This document shows, in pieces, positions 12,006 to 24,558 of a DNA stretch of 64,000 nucleotides. The first letter of the stretch is position 1. The number at the start of each line of letters is the position of its first letter. A program made the position numbers and the translations under genes. The notes below the pieces were generated by a model. The model was not told where the DNA came from. It saw nothing but the letters and a program-made list of their open reading frames with translations, and ran no database searches. Origin of the DNA: Apostichopus japonicus. Taxonomy: Eukaryota > Echinodermata > Holothuroidea > Aspidochirotida > Stichopodidae. The DNA lies in NCBI RefSeq assembly GCF_037975245.1, contig NC_092578.1, positions 6,367,001 to 6,431,000 of the forward strand, in the 5' to 3' direction.

Positions 12006-14220
12006 GAATATCCCTTGCGGAAGAAAATTACCCCCTTTAATAACAAGTTAATTCAATTTGGGGGTCTAAAAATCAATAATAGATTTGAAGTTAAGTCAGA
12101 GGATAGTTAAATGAAACTGTATGAAATAAATGTGAGAAGTGAGGTTGTTACTAGGTTATGTAACCAGATTAAATACAGCAATAAATATCAAGCCTGTCCT
12201 CTATATTTAGTTATGGTTATACTTTCGCCATTATCTTTTCTCTTTCTTTATGCCAGCTCCAAATAACATATTCAGAGAGATTATAAACAATTTTGTAACG
12301 TAACTCTTAAATTTTTGATATGAATCTATGAAAAGATGGTCCATGATAAATGTGTGCTGGTACTTTGTATTAAAGGTCTAAGGACACCTAGGAACAACAA
12401 TTAGCCTAATCACTCTAATAGGTATTAGAAAATCATGAAACTAGCTAAAACTCCCTTCAAAATCGAACAAAGATTGACCATTTTACAAGTCTTCTCTTAA
12501 TTCTAGTTCATTTATGAATAAACATTAGCTAATTATGCACATTGATGATGTACAGGGAATAACTGCCTAACTTTCTGTTATGTTATCCCTCTGTTTTTAC
12601 AACCATTGTGTCAAGGACACTGACCCCCACCAGGATTGCGACCTAAAAGGCGATATTTTGAAAAAATTTATTGGCTTCTTTGAAAAGAGGAACATCACAT
12701 TGTTCAAATGATATATATATATATGTACGTGGGCTTGTAATTAATGGGTTAACCTATTAAGACCTAAAATAAGAAATTTTGATGAGCGCAACACTCGATA
12801 TCATACTTTGCACATATTTAATGAGTTTCCCAGATCTATCAAAACTTCAAATGTGTATATCTTGGAAACGAAGAGAGCTTATTGAAAAATGTTGACAGAT
12901 TCTGAATGATACTATCACAACAGACGTACTGCATATTGGGCAACTCTGTTAGAAGTCCGTAGTGCTTTGAGGATTGTAACGAAACTGTTAAATTATTATA
13001 CGAAATCTACCAAAAGGTTGCCGGTGATATATATGTGCATATACTTGTATTAAGCTACCACCTACGATGTGTAACGTTAATCTGAAGACCAAAAACCTTA
13101 CAAAGAAAATGACATTTCAAGACTTCACGACCACATTGGAAAACGCAATTAAAATAAAAAAGGAATAATTTATGTTAACCTAGTTTCCCCAAATATTTAC
13201 TGTGCAAACCGCTTTATTTATTGCAGCATAAACTATCTGCTCGTTTGATAAAGTTACTGCTTATGAATAAGCTATTTATAATACCGCCTTGAGTCTGTTC
13301 TGCCTTACAATATATATGAGAAGGAATACATTTTAGCTGAGCAACAATTTTCTTATACATCTGATGCAGCTCGTTCCGACCTAATCACACACACATATAT
13401 ATACCCTCAAGAAAAGCAGAGACATCCAACGCACCATCCATCATTCTTTCATTTTGAGAGAACAAAAGAACAGAGGAAAAAAAACGATGCGAACAAAAAG
13501 GAAAACGAAAAAAGGAGAGAGATAATAAAAAAAAAAGAAATAAAAAAAAAAATGGAAAAAAAAAAATGATAAAACCACCCTCATCCTGCTTGAGTGGGTT
13601 TTGCCTCTCGCTAAAATCCAGCGGAGCGGAAACTCTGCCTGCGTATCGTTCTTGAAATATAGATAATCAAGAGAAATTTCTCCCGACAATTTCTACCCTG
13701 TGTTCTCTGCGATTGCAATTAACGCGTTATAATTAAGGCTCCAGCCAGCAGGAAGCTTAAAACTCCTCCTGTAAGAGCTCTAATATGGAATGGAATAATG
13801 AAGCTGGGATGGTTGAGCGAACACTCACGACAGACACACTGCAAACAATATCTACCTTAGTGAGTACGTGTATCTGCTTAAACAGATATGAAAAAAAAAC
13901 ATTGTCGGCTTCGCTCTCTCATTCTTCTCATCATTGTTACCCATTTACTTATATTTCACGGCCATCCCATCTCTTCTCAGTTCCCCTTTCCCCCAATGAG
14001 GGAAGAAAAAAATTTCCATATTTTTTATATTTTTTTGGGGGGGGGGGAAGGGGAGGTGGAGCATCGCAGCTCTCTTAATTGCATGATATTAAAAATAATG
14101 ATCATGAATAATAGTGATATTTATAATAATAAAGATCTACACAGTACGAACGTATCCACCCAGAAATGGATGCTCAAGGCATGTTAAAGTATACACAGAG
14201 AGCTGGTTAATTTATATCAA
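12006..14220. other. No gene seen; A-rich purine tract
   Basis: A nearly pure A/G tract with long A runs lies at about 13456-13568. A short (AT)n lies at about 12712-12724. The lysine- or phenylalanine-rich open frames across the A-tract are not coding. Confidence 0.55.
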
Positions 14221-14223
14221 GTT

Positions 14224-14264
14224 CATCTCAACCAAATGTTTGGTTTAAATTTTGGTTTGAGATG
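14224..14264. repeat. Short inverted repeat
   Basis: CATCTCAACCAAA (14224-14236) pairs with TTTGGTTTGAGATG (14251-14264) across a 14-nt loop, with one bulge. No flanking duplication was seen. Confidence 0.6.
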
Positions 14265-17170
14265 TATCAGTGGAAGGTGGCTGAGGGAGTGGGGGGGAGG
14301 GGGTGAAGGGTCCATTTCATAAAGTAGTATTTTACTTTGGGTTATCAATTGTCACTTTGACAACTCTGCTAAGTGTAATATTCACACATAATGCTTTAAA
14401 ACTCCTCATTTTTTTCAACTTTGATAGACGTAGATAAAATCACATCGTTGCCTAACATAGTGCCTAGCATAGCGAGTTAGGAGGTATCATGTTTCTTTTG
14501 TTCCTTTTCATTTAGAGAAAAAGGTTGAGTTAAACGAATGCGATGCATTTGGCAAACATCCATGCCATAGTTACTGTAAAGCCAATGTGTGATACGAATG
14601 TTTTCAGGTCAAGAAACTTGATCTTTACATCGATGCTACCATCCTGGGTGAAGTCTGAATATCTATTACAGCAGTTAATCGTAGGAATATCCTAACCAGA
14701 ATGATGGGTGTCATGTGTTGCCAACAGCTGCAACTAAATTTGTTGGTTTTCTAAACAATGTCCTCTTTTCTTCTTTCTGAGAAATTGAGAGACGATTGTT
14801 TATTATTTGCAGCGTTTCTCACAAACACAAGATTGATTTTCTGTGAGCTAAGCCGCTGTGAACAGTCACCACGGGTTTGTTAAATACTGCTGTAAGACAC
14901 TGATGTTGGTATTAACTCAACTGTTTTCAGGATTTGGATACTTTTGGTACTATATCACTTTATTAGTGAACATTTTTTTTCTTCAAAGTTTGAATGCAAT
15001 GTACAATATTGTCTTTCCAACATCGTAAATAAATCGATAACAATTTCTTATAGCGAGCGTAATTGTGAAAATTAAAATGATCGCTTAACACTGTATATTA
15101 ACGAACAGTTAACTTGTTGCACATCAATATGTTCCAACCAATAAGTGCTCCATGAATAATCCAAAATTTTTCCACTTCTCCTGACCTTTGACCACCGACC
15201 AATCAAACAACAGAGTTATTGTGCTCATGATTGTTACAATATTATAACCCAAGATGAAACCAAACTAACATTACTGTCGTTTTGATGACAGCATTAAGCT
15301 ATAAAACAATTTCTTTGGTAATTAATGAGAAGTACCGCGTTCAAATTGTGTTATAACCATGATGCTGAAACTATTAGATTTTTTTACACAAAATTCTACA
15401 CCATGAAACTCACTATAATCACATTGGTTAATCATATTTGGTTGAGAGTTTGCAGTGACGAGGTGTTTAAAAAGATAGTAACAATTGGAAATATGCAAGT
15501 TTGGGACGGTACAAAATGGCCGTCCTGGGGCTATGGACCTCTTGATGAGATGTACTAATGAGCTGCCATCCTAATGGACTAATTCGACTAGAAAGGAACG
15601 TCTCCCGAGGTATCGAGCTGATGGCTTGAAAGACATCTTCAGAGAAGAATTTAACGTGCTCATTGAGCAGGATAATGAATATAAAATCAATTACCACTGA
15701 TTGATTACGCTAAAACCATTATTCCTATTTGGAAAATTCTGTTCTTTTTGGTTGTGACGATGGAAAAATAGAGACACATATCATAATAACAACTGGATAC
15801 ATAATTCTTGTCGATCATCGTAATTGAGTCTTTCATTAAGTTATGTACTCATCAATTTGAATGAGTGGAGAGATAAATGTCATAGATTTCTAGCTAATCA
15901 AGGTACTTTCGAATGTCATTAAGAACATTCTGTATGATTACGATAATATCACAGTAACATCGAAAATGAAAGCGAGTTGTGATTTTCAATTTGACAGCGT
16001 GTACCGTGAACAATCGGAAGGACTAAATAGTCTTTGGTGGCATTTCTTTCATCAAAACTGAAAGCAGATCCATTTCAGAGCCATGGATCCTGTGAAACTT
16101 TTCTCAATTAACCGTCACATCTCTGCAGTTTATGAAAAGCTTTGTTGTTTGTTTGTTTGCTTACTTCACGATGAGATGTACATATAAACTTTCATTGCAA
16201 AGAGCTTGCAATGTAAATGAATGAATGGACCAACTGAGACTCAAGCACCTAGGTAGAGTTTAACCTTTTTTTTGGGGGGGGAGGGGGAGGGGAGGGGGAG
16301 GGGAGGGGGAGGGGAGGGGGGGAGGGGAGGGGGAGTAAGGAGGAAAGAGTTGTGATGTCCATCCCAGGGCAGATGGGTCTTAGGGGTAGGGGTCTAAAGG
16401 GAGGGGTGTCCTTCCAACTTGAGGCCATGTGCCATCCCTTCTCCCCCCCCCCACCAAATTTATTTTCAAAAGACCTGTTGAAAATGTGACAACATTGAAG
16501 CATGGTGATACATACCGTATTACCATCGACTTAGCCCTTAGGTGATTGTTCTATAATGAAGCCTATTTACACATGAAAAGTACTTACGGGATTGTGACTG
16601 TGGGTATGGAATGATGGCTTTCACCTCATCAGCAACATAACAAGGAATGCCTTACATCATTTTAGGGCCATTTTGAAATTTTGCAGATTTTACATATTGT
16701 TTACACAATCATTTTCATACTTTATGCCCTTCTGGCTTTCCATGCAATGATTGTCAGTGCATGGCTGGAGACACGGCTATTATATCTGCATGATGACTGA
16801 AGCACAGATGAAAGACTAAACTTTCTTTGAAAAATAGTTTGTTTTTTGGCACATTTCCCTTTTGAAAATATGTGGCGAAAAAAATGTGCATATCACCACA
16901 ATTTTTAGATTAACAGTATTGTCCAACCATGTTGCCCAAGTTCAATTATCGAGAAACAAAAACACCGTTTGACGTAACAAGGAAAATGTGTCTCTGAAAA
17001 GCAGCACCAAGGTCGCAGGATATTTTTGGTTACAAGATTATCGCAGTCTATTTGCATTTAGATTAAAAACGAACATGGCAGAATTGAAGGGGTGAACTAT
17101 TACTGGTCAAATGACACTTTTGGAATAAATTTAGCGATAGTTTTACGGTCCCTTATGTAAAGGAGAAGAC
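14265..17170. other. No gene seen; G-rich run
   Basis: No coding signal or element termini were recognised. A G-run occurs at about 14290-14302, and the main G-rich repeat is listed separately at 16273-16336. Confidence 0.5.
16273..16336 (+). repeat. GGGGGAGGGGA repeat, strong quadruplex candidate
   Basis: About 64 bp made only of G runs of 4-8 separated by single A residues, continuing into GGAGTAAGGAGG. A minus-strand frame through it reads as prolines and serines and is not coding. Confidence 0.9.
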
Positions 17171-17177
17171 CTTCGTA

Positions 17178-17395
17178 TCACCGTCGAATGATGATAGGCC
17201 GTAGTTCGGTCGAGGGAGACTCTTTCTCTGCGATAAGTTTGCCAGTAATATCTGATAGGATCCGGCTTAAAGACCATCTCCGTGACAACAGGAAGGTTAA
17301 TCGAACCCAAACCCTGCTAAATATTGTCATTAGAGACCTCCCCAGAGTTTTAACCGACAAACTGTCCCCGAACTTTAACATCTTATGAAATTTCG
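17178..17395. other. Unassigned GC-richer segment open on both strands
   Basis: This roughly 210-bp stretch has higher GC content and more CpG than its flanks. It is open on the plus strand (17188-17388, rich in R, K, D and L) and in a longer minus-strand frame (17178-17582). The minus frame runs on into a G-run and T/C-rich repeat, which argues against that part being coding. I recognise no domain in either strand. It could be a decayed exon, a transposase remnant, or chance. Confidence 0.3.
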
Positions 17396-17929
17396 ACAAT
17401 GAAAGGTGAGAAAGTATTAAAAAAGGGTGTCTTACTGGGAGAACTTTGGAGGCTGACATATTTATCTGCTTTGTGATGAGGCATGAAATGGGGTAATTGG
17501 GGGGGGGGGAGTAGGGATGGGATAGGGATATATATAACAACAAGGTTAGTTGATGATGAGTCTTTTGAACTTCCGTTATCACTCAAAACAATGGACACTG
17601 ATCCATTAGCCCTGTCACAATTTAATACAGGCCCAAATGCAGGAAATTTCTGTATGGTGGTGCATATACTGAAGATATGCGGACCATAGGCTAAACATCC
17701 ATGCTGGGGATAATATTGGAGGGGGTCTATCGTTTTATATGTGACACAGGATGCTTTGAGATGGATGCAAAATGGTGCTATATTTTACAACCATAACAAT
17801 TAAAGTCTAAATATGATGTCATCATGCAACATGTGCTTCCATTGGTGTTTTGTTTTTAATAATTTATTACAGCGCTTATTTTCTGTAATGAAGATGCGAT
17901 CGGGTTTATTCAAATGCTGATCACATAAA

Positions 17930-18225
17930 GAATGTCAAGGTTGTACCTGTCTTTGAGAAAACCATAAATGATGAAATGCGTAAAACAAAACCTTATATGG
18001 CATTCGCTAGAGGTATAAATAAATATAACAATAATATACGTATGTATAATGTGATTCTTCTGAAAGTTCATTGTATCAAATTCATAAGAGGTTATATTGA
18101 CGAATATTGCTCTCGTGGGGAGAGAGATCATGTGAAGTATGTATCAGCACAAATTGCAAGAGGAGTAGGCATCCTGTCAAAAATTAAAAGTTTACTCTAC
18201 CTCAAATGCCGGCTATGAGGTTAAT
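17930..18225 (+). pseudogene. LINE reverse-transcriptase fragment (CR1/L2/Rex-like)
   Basis: The open part, 17976-18218, reads as the C-terminal thumb side of a non-LTR retrotransposon reverse transcriptase. In order I see KTKPYMAF, then CIKFIRGYIDE (family pattern xxKFLGVxID), DHVKYVSAQIARGVGIL (pattern HIxYVxxKIxxGIGIL) and SKIKSLL. The expected L/W residues after the IDE motif are altered and the frame stops soon after LKCRL. The catalytic FADD region, endonuclease domain and 3' tail were not found nearby, so this is a truncated fragment. No neighbouring host gene was seen. Confidence 0.75.
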
Positions 18226-19068
18226 TTTAATATCTAAGCCTAATTTGACCTCACCTTTCCTATTGCTGTAGTTTCTAGTCAGGCACTACCCAAAGCTATT
18301 GTAAACAGACTGGGTATTCTTCAGAAGAGGGGCTAATAGATGCATTTTACATATGCTCTGCACCACGGGACAAAACCATTTCTTCTGTTTGCTTCCTTCG
18401 ACTCAATTTGCATCACCTAATTCTTACTGTGAGTCTTGTTACATTTACTTTTCGTTGTGAACAAGCTGCTTCCAAGTTCCTTTTCCTCTTTTTACACGGT
18501 CAACAATTCTGTTCATAACAACCATACCAGACAATCTAGCCAACTTCATTTTGTTTTTCATTGATCAACTTAGATGCTTCTAAAAAGAAGTCTGAAATAT
18601 CGATCTATTTTGATTTGCCTCAGAATTATCAGTTAAGTCTGTCAGTTGCATCCCCCCCGCCCCCCCCCCCCCTTTTGATGAAAGGCTTACTTAGACATTT
18701 ATTAGTATAACGATGAAAGTTGTAGGTGGGTGGGAGGTAGGGTTGTGGCAGAAGGGTGTGGTAAGGGAGGGGATTTATACATTTCATTACAAATCTTGGG
18801 TATTACTTTCTCTGGGAGTGCTCTTGCTTTCAACTTAGCCCAACAGGGTTTTTAAGAGTACTTCCTTTCGCAACAATACTTATCATTTTATCCATTTTAT
18901 ACTTATCAAATTATCCGCCATTATGTTTACGGCATTTGGTTTCGATACAAATTTTGAAGCTCTGAGCATGACCTAATGATGTCATAATTGGTACCAATAT
19001 CAACAATGTTTAACATTTTACTTTCAGAATAAGACAAGAAAATGTTACATGACTAGAGGAAGAGGCAT
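18226..19068. other. No gene seen; C-run
   Basis: A C-rich run lies at about 18652-18673. The rest is AT-rich with no recognisable coding or element signal. Confidence 0.5.
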
Positions 19069-19137
19069 GTTTTTATGAAAAATCATTGCTTAGTGAAATG
19101 TAGTTACATTTCACTAAGCAATGATTTTCATAAAAAC
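19069..19137. repeat. Near-perfect 33-34-bp palindrome
   Basis: The left arm 19069-19102 is the reverse complement of the right arm 19105-19137 except for one extra A, with about 2 bases between them. Such a spacer-less inverted repeat would form a cruciform or hairpin. No TIR-like termini or target duplication were seen, so it is not clearly a MITE. Confidence 0.93.
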
Positions 19138-21700
19138 TTGTTGCAACCACCAGCAGAACTGTTTTTAGTCCTACTGCCTCCCAAACTCAAATCTTTACTG
19201 GGGGTGCAAGTTGCACAGCTGGAATTAGTTTCTCTGGAGGAGCAAAAGATATTCTGGGGGAGGATAGGAGGAAAGAGAAGGGAATGGAGGGGGGGGGGGG
19301 CTCTCCTACTGATCCAGAAGTAACATCATACATTTTCCTACACTTACTGCCGTACCCAGGACTGGAACTGGAGGGTAGCCAAAACTTTTCGTGGGAAGAC
19401 TTTTAAGGTGGTTAATTTCCACTGTGGGACACTAACTTAAAAGACAGATGTTGCAATCCCATTGCTGGTGATAGCATTCCATGAGCCTAACAGCATAGAC
19501 AGCTTTACTGCTGTTTGATGTTCAAAAATGCCAGGAATTTCTACTTTCTTTTCTAGTCATCATTGCATTATAGCAGCGCTCTATTCAGTTCTTATCAACA
19601 ATGCTTTCAATTGTCTGACGATGTCTCTGGTTCCCTTCCAAGACCACCACTCAATGCAAGTCAAAGGACCAGAATCCACTCCCCAACTTTTGGCTCTCTT
19701 GAATTGTGTGTATGTGTCCTTAGGCTCATTAAAGCACTTCTGTGTAGTGGCAATTCTGTAAAGGGTTTAAATAATGGCGGTCACAAACACAAACTTTGTG
19801 GCCACAAAATTGTTGGTGGTTTTTTTTCCTTTTCAATATTCAATTCCTTTTACTGTATTGCAGTAATTAAAGCTAACCTTTTTCAAAAATAATACCTGGA
19901 ATTAATTTGCAGGAATCCTATAAAGGTAAATTTTGATCTTGAAATACTTTGTAGTATAAATACCTTCATATTAAACAAACTTTTGTGAGGATTCCTTTCG
20001 ATATGCAAATTTATGAATTTCAGATATAGTTTTCAAAGAGAGAGAGAGAGATGAACAGAGCCTTTTTTGAAAGGAAAATATAGATGACCTTTGAACTTGA
20101 AATAGCGAACTCTTTCAGTCCAGTGACAGTTCATGAATGTCTCTGAATTAAAGATGAACGAAAAAGCCAATTTTTTTTTTGGTTAAATCGACAAGTTTAG
20201 GATTTTTTTGCAGCCTTTTCCAACATCAGAATGACTTCATTTTTCAGATATGTAAATATGAAACCAACTAGAATAAATTGGCAGTTTCATGTTAGACAAT
20301 ATTAGATGTATCAATAAAATGTCCATTGAAGTTTGAACATTACTGACCAATATTTGACTTTCTAGCATATTTGTGGGGGGGAGGGGTGGGGGAGGGGGAG
20401 GGAGGAGGGCAGGAAGAGAGCAGGCAACACTGATGACCTTTAAAATAAATGCATCTTGTAATCTGTCCTTGTATTGGATGGACACACTTTTCATTTGGAG
20501 TGGGACCAACCCTCTGGGAATAAGTGGTAAACACATTAGTGTCCATTTAAAAAGGAAATTTTCACGCTCCTGTAAGTTTGAAAGGAGACAGATATTTTAT
20601 TGTCATGTCTGAAGAAAGTGCACTTCATGTTTGACCCTCAGATTTGGAAGGATATGAAGGATAAATATCAAATATTATCGGAATATGAAACAGACGAAGT
20701 TGAAGAAAAAGAAGAAGAAACCGACAAGTAACTGTAATCAGGGATCTTAGTATCTAGACATAACCAGCCAACTTGCTCTCAACTTTGGAATATCTTAATA
20801 TATAACAAATAGAGAGTATATAATATTTTAATAACAGACACAGCGATTATTTATATATATCTATTTCTTCTAATATATTCATGAACTGTTGGTTGTAGTG
20901 AGTCTCGTAGGTGTGAGATCGACGTCGATACACACAAATTCTGGCTATCTATAGAGTGAAATAATACCACACATCCCTTAGGCAAAACATTGGTTTTGAA
21001 TAATATCTGATGTACTGTTTTACTTATACTTCAAGCATTTGTTTTCAGTACAAAATAACGGAATCTTATCAAAGAATAATGCACCATTTCCATTTTCATT
21101 TTTGTTTGTCTTCATTTACAATTCTGCTCTGCCTATTCTGCATACTTCTGTTCCTCTGGACTGAATACAACCTCAGTATTTTTTACCATACTTTGCATGC
21201 TATGTTATTATTATTAATATATTTTTTAATCAGCTTTGGAATGGAAGGCATTTTTGCCAGAGTATGTTACAGAATGTTGAAATGTCAATTAAGTTCAGGG
21301 AAAATTGAAATTTTTGGGAAAACGTCAACAATTTTTAATGACTCCTCTGTGAACTTTTGGAATGACCTCCATGTGGAGAGGTTAACAGCCCATATAGAGT
21401 TAGTAACATTTCATAAAGCTTGCATTTGATAGTTACAGATCATCAATAACGTTCTGTGTTTGACAAATTCCTTTTGCAATAATTTGACTACAAAAGTTGA
21501 AATTGAATAAAATTGATTTATGACTTCAAGATCTTTATCCTAATCCCAAATTGAACTGTTTTACTCAAGAAAGAAAGGCAATTTTGTTAAGGAAATATTT
21601 TAAGGAAATGTTTACAAAAAGTTCTAACAAATTTGTTACTCAATTTTACTTTTGTTTCATTAGCGGTTATACTGGCATGAGAGCCCAAACAAGCATTGGT
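19138..21700. other. No gene seen; G-runs and (AG)n
   Basis: A G-run lies at about 19291-19300, (AG)n at about 20037-20050 and a G/A-rich tract at about 20374-20416. The plus frame 21010-21429 ends with a VNFWNDL phrase that faintly resembles LINE C-termini, but the surrounding residues do not support a call. Confidence 0.45.
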
Positions 21701-21710
21701 TTCAAATATC

Positions 21711-21813
21711 CATAAATTTCTTCACAAATTTCTTCATAAATTTCTTCTTTCTTTCTAAATTTCTCTTTCAAATTTCTTCAACATTTCCTTATTAAATTTC
21801 TTCAAATTTCTAA
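21711..21813. repeat. AAATTTCTTC minisatellite
   Basis: Irregular repetition of AAATTTCTTC(A/T) words about 10-15 bp apart over roughly 100 bp. Confidence 0.8.
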
Positions 21814-22222
21814 CAACAAAAGTAGTACAGTTGAAAGTTCATTAAACTATCTTGCTCCCACATCAACCATCCCAATAACTCCTCAATACTGAAGATTGTC
21901 AAATTTGAACCATTAAATGTCCCACTGGAGAACTATACTCTAAAGGTGGCAAACTGTCTGCTCAAAGATTATTGGTGACCGTATTTGGTACTAAATATCT
22001 AGCATATTTCGGGTCAATACCGTTAGGCTAATGACCTGTGTTGCCACGGGGATATGTGATGGAGAACATTGGAGAGTACATTGCTGTATACAGTTAATAT
22101 TCAGTATAGTTTGCAAAATTATGAGTAAACTGAAAATTGCTAAAGGAAACACAAATCAAAATTATATGCCAGTGATTGCAAAATCTACACTGCTTTTGAT
22201 ATGTAAAGTGGATTTATTATTT

Positions 22223-22345
22223 CCATGTATTGAATATTTCATGTATAGGATATTTGATGAAAATAACTCTGTACATGAAATATTTCATGTACTACATATT
22301 TCATGTATTGGCTATTTCATGTATGTACAGGATAATTCATGTGTA
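22223..22345. repeat. ATTTCATGTA word cluster with 22-bp perfect palindrome
   Basis: The word (T)ATTTCATGTA occurs about five times, with variants. At 22271-22292 two inverted copies abut to form a 22-bp perfect palindrome centred on AT. An overlapping 144-codon open frame (22031-22465) spans the cluster and has no domain I recognise. Confidence 0.75.
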
Positions 22346-22349
22346 GGAA

Positions 22350-23466
22350 TTATTTCGTATACAAGACCTATTACTTCTGCATTGCTTCTTCAATACCTAG
22401 CAGTGTTAGGAAACCTAACCATGGCACTCTCTCATAGTAAAAATTATTATTACGTTTATAGATGAAATATTACATACCCTTCTGAATTTTTAGTTTTCAC
22501 CAATTGAATTTTGACCCATTGAGTATAATTAGTGACAAAAAACATTTTGTCACCCATATACATTGAAAACAACAAACAAGAAACAGGAAATATTCAACTT
22601 TTTCCATCACTATTTGAATTTTTTTTAAAAAGATCTGAACCATGATGGAGTTTTGATGCTGTTACATTGTGGGATTCTCGACAAAGTCAAGGCAGAAAAA
22701 CAGCTCTTAGAATCAGCTGGTCAAACTTATTCCCATCCAGTCCCTCTAATCAACAAGTATATTTCACTCCAGTCACTTGAAATCTCTTAGCCAAAATTAA
22801 TCGGCCTCATCCTGTCCCTCTCTGATTCATCAAAATATTGCTTGCATCCAAACAAATAACAGATGAAGAGGGGGAGGAAAAAAAGATGAAAAAACCTTGT
22901 AAAACTGAAGTAGTATCGAAAAAAAAACGAAAGAACATTCTTCTAACAACATGCCAAAGTTTTGCTTGGTCACACACTGTGAAGTATACTTGCCTGAAGC
23001 AACAAACAGCTTGTTTAGCATGGAGGAGATATGACAAAGATTTTTTAATTTAAATCCCAAACTATTTATCCAAAGAAATTGTCTTCTCTCTCATGGTTAC
23101 AAGACGTTACAGGTCTGTTTCTCTAGAGAATGTGGAAATCAGGTGCATGATGGGAAGAGATTAGTAGTTTTCCCATTAACGTACCTACCGTTTTAATCAC
23201 AGATTAGGTTCCGTAATGGGGATATGATGGGTTTCCTATTTTTGCTTGAGAGGCAGAACAAAAGTCAAGTCTTCTTTTTCAATCTAGTAGGATTCCTCCT
23301 AAAAATGCAAAATTATCCCCAAAAAAGTACAGCTTAGATTTTAAATGTCTGATATCGTTAAAAACGAAAGAAGGTGGGGGGCGGGCGCGGGAGGTTCCTG
23401 GTACAGAGACATATGTACATGTGTGAGAAAAGGAAGGATCCAGACAGTCAGGGTTTAAGGTCTATC
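22350..23466. other. No gene seen
   Basis: No recognisable coding domain, RNA gene or element termini. A small GC-rich patch (GGGGGGCGGGCGCGGGAGG) lies near 23376. Confidence 0.5.
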
Positions 23467-24107
23467 ACCTACACCAGGGGTTCCCTAACTAGGGTGAATG
23501 AACCACCAGGGGGTGCGTGAGTCCACCCCAGGGGTTTCGTGAGACGTTTCTGAAAGTCAAAACTAGAGTACTTTTTGTTGAACTAAAATCTGATATATCG
23601 TATAATTTAGTAATGTACAAAATGTACAAACGTCATACCTATCGACAAACTCTTTTCGCGTTCCATACGCATATGTTGCCATAGTAGATAAATAACTGAA
23701 TTATGAAACAGACACAGGCCACATGACTTTGGTGAAGTTGGTGTAGGCATGACAGTACGTGTCGTGAAGATAAAGAGCTGAGAAAGTAACTGAAAGGTTG
23801 GCCAAAGTAAATATTATTATTTTGGAAATTCCAGATGACCTCCAGTTTGCCCGACACAAAGCAAAGTTAGCATAAATTCATGCTTGAAAATTGTTGTTGA
23901 GTGACAAAATGCAGTCACTAGCCTGTTTAAACATGATATACCAGTTCAAAATTACCCTATGAACTTGATCTTTTACAAAGCACTGTTATGCGTAATATAG
24001 TATAATAATGACTCAGATCGTGTCTCGAAAAGTTGGGGGTTCGTGGACAACTCTGACATCCACAGGGGGTTCGTGGGGGATAAAGTTAGGGATACCCTGA
24101 CCTACAC
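23467..24107. mobile_element. Non-autonomous hAT-type MITE with 8-bp TSD
   Basis: The element body is 23475-24099 (625 bp). Its left end CAGGGGTTCCCTAACT matches the reverse complement of its right end (CAGGGTATCCCTAACT) at 14 of 16 positions. It is flanked by a perfect 8-bp direct repeat, ACCTACAC, at 23467-23474 and 24100-24107. The CAGGGGTTCCC start and the 8-bp duplication are hallmarks of hAT (Charlie-like) elements. Subterminal GGGGTTTCGTGAG and GGGGGTTCGTGG words also echo each other. The inside has no transposase frame (the minus frame 23639-23857 is unassigned), so the element would depend on a transposase from elsewhere. Confidence 0.9.
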
Positions 24108-24293
24108 CTCTTTGCCATAGCATAAGTCTTTGCTCGCAGTTATTGGTTGAAACAGAGCCTTTATACAGGAACAGTCAGGCAACATCGTTACAGCAATCGT
24201 TAAATTGTCACCAATGGATTCAGTAAGTACTTAAGGTAGTAGTAATTAAGGTAGATAAAGAAATAAAGTTTAGGAAGAGTTTTACATTTGTAG

Positions 24294-24558
24294 AACCATA
24301 TAAACGAGCAAAATAAAACGAAACAGTTGATGAAAGTCATAGTAGTGTATATTCAAACGTTTTCGAAGAAGAACCTCCTATATCTTTGAACATGGATAGT
24401 CAACATTAATACTACAACTTTCGTATGCACTATACATAAGTGACTATATTGTTATCTATTTCCTGACGAGGAAGATGGGAAATCTTCAAAAACGTTTGAA
24501 TATACACTACTATGACTTTCATCAACTGTTTTGTTTTATTTTGCTCGTTTATATGGTT
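24294..24558. mobile_element. 75-bp-armed inverted repeat, probable Penelope-like (PLE) terminal remnant
   Basis: Arms 24294-24368 and 24484-24558 are reverse complements with only about two mismatches, separated by 115 bp. Next to the right arm is CTGACGA (24463-24469), then a 6-bp stem GAAGAT/ATCTTC with a GGGAA loop (24471-24487), then AAAAACGTTTG. This order resembles the hammerhead-ribozyme core (CUGAUGA, stem II, GAAA) described in the terminal repeats of Penelope-like elements, with two core deviations. Inverted terminal copies are known for PLEs. No reverse transcriptase or GIY-YIG domain was found nearby. It could instead be an ordinary fold-back repeat. Confidence 0.5.

Noticed and set aside
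21010-21429. 139-codon frame ending with VNFWNDL
   Set aside because: The WN phrase recalls LINE C-termini, but the upstream YNTR/VP motifs and the downstream FK-LK motif and 3' tail are absent.
22031-22465. 144-codon open frame, the longest in the window
   Set aside because: Half of it spans the ATTTCATGTA repeat cluster, no domain is recognisable, and length alone is expected by chance in 64 kb of six frames.
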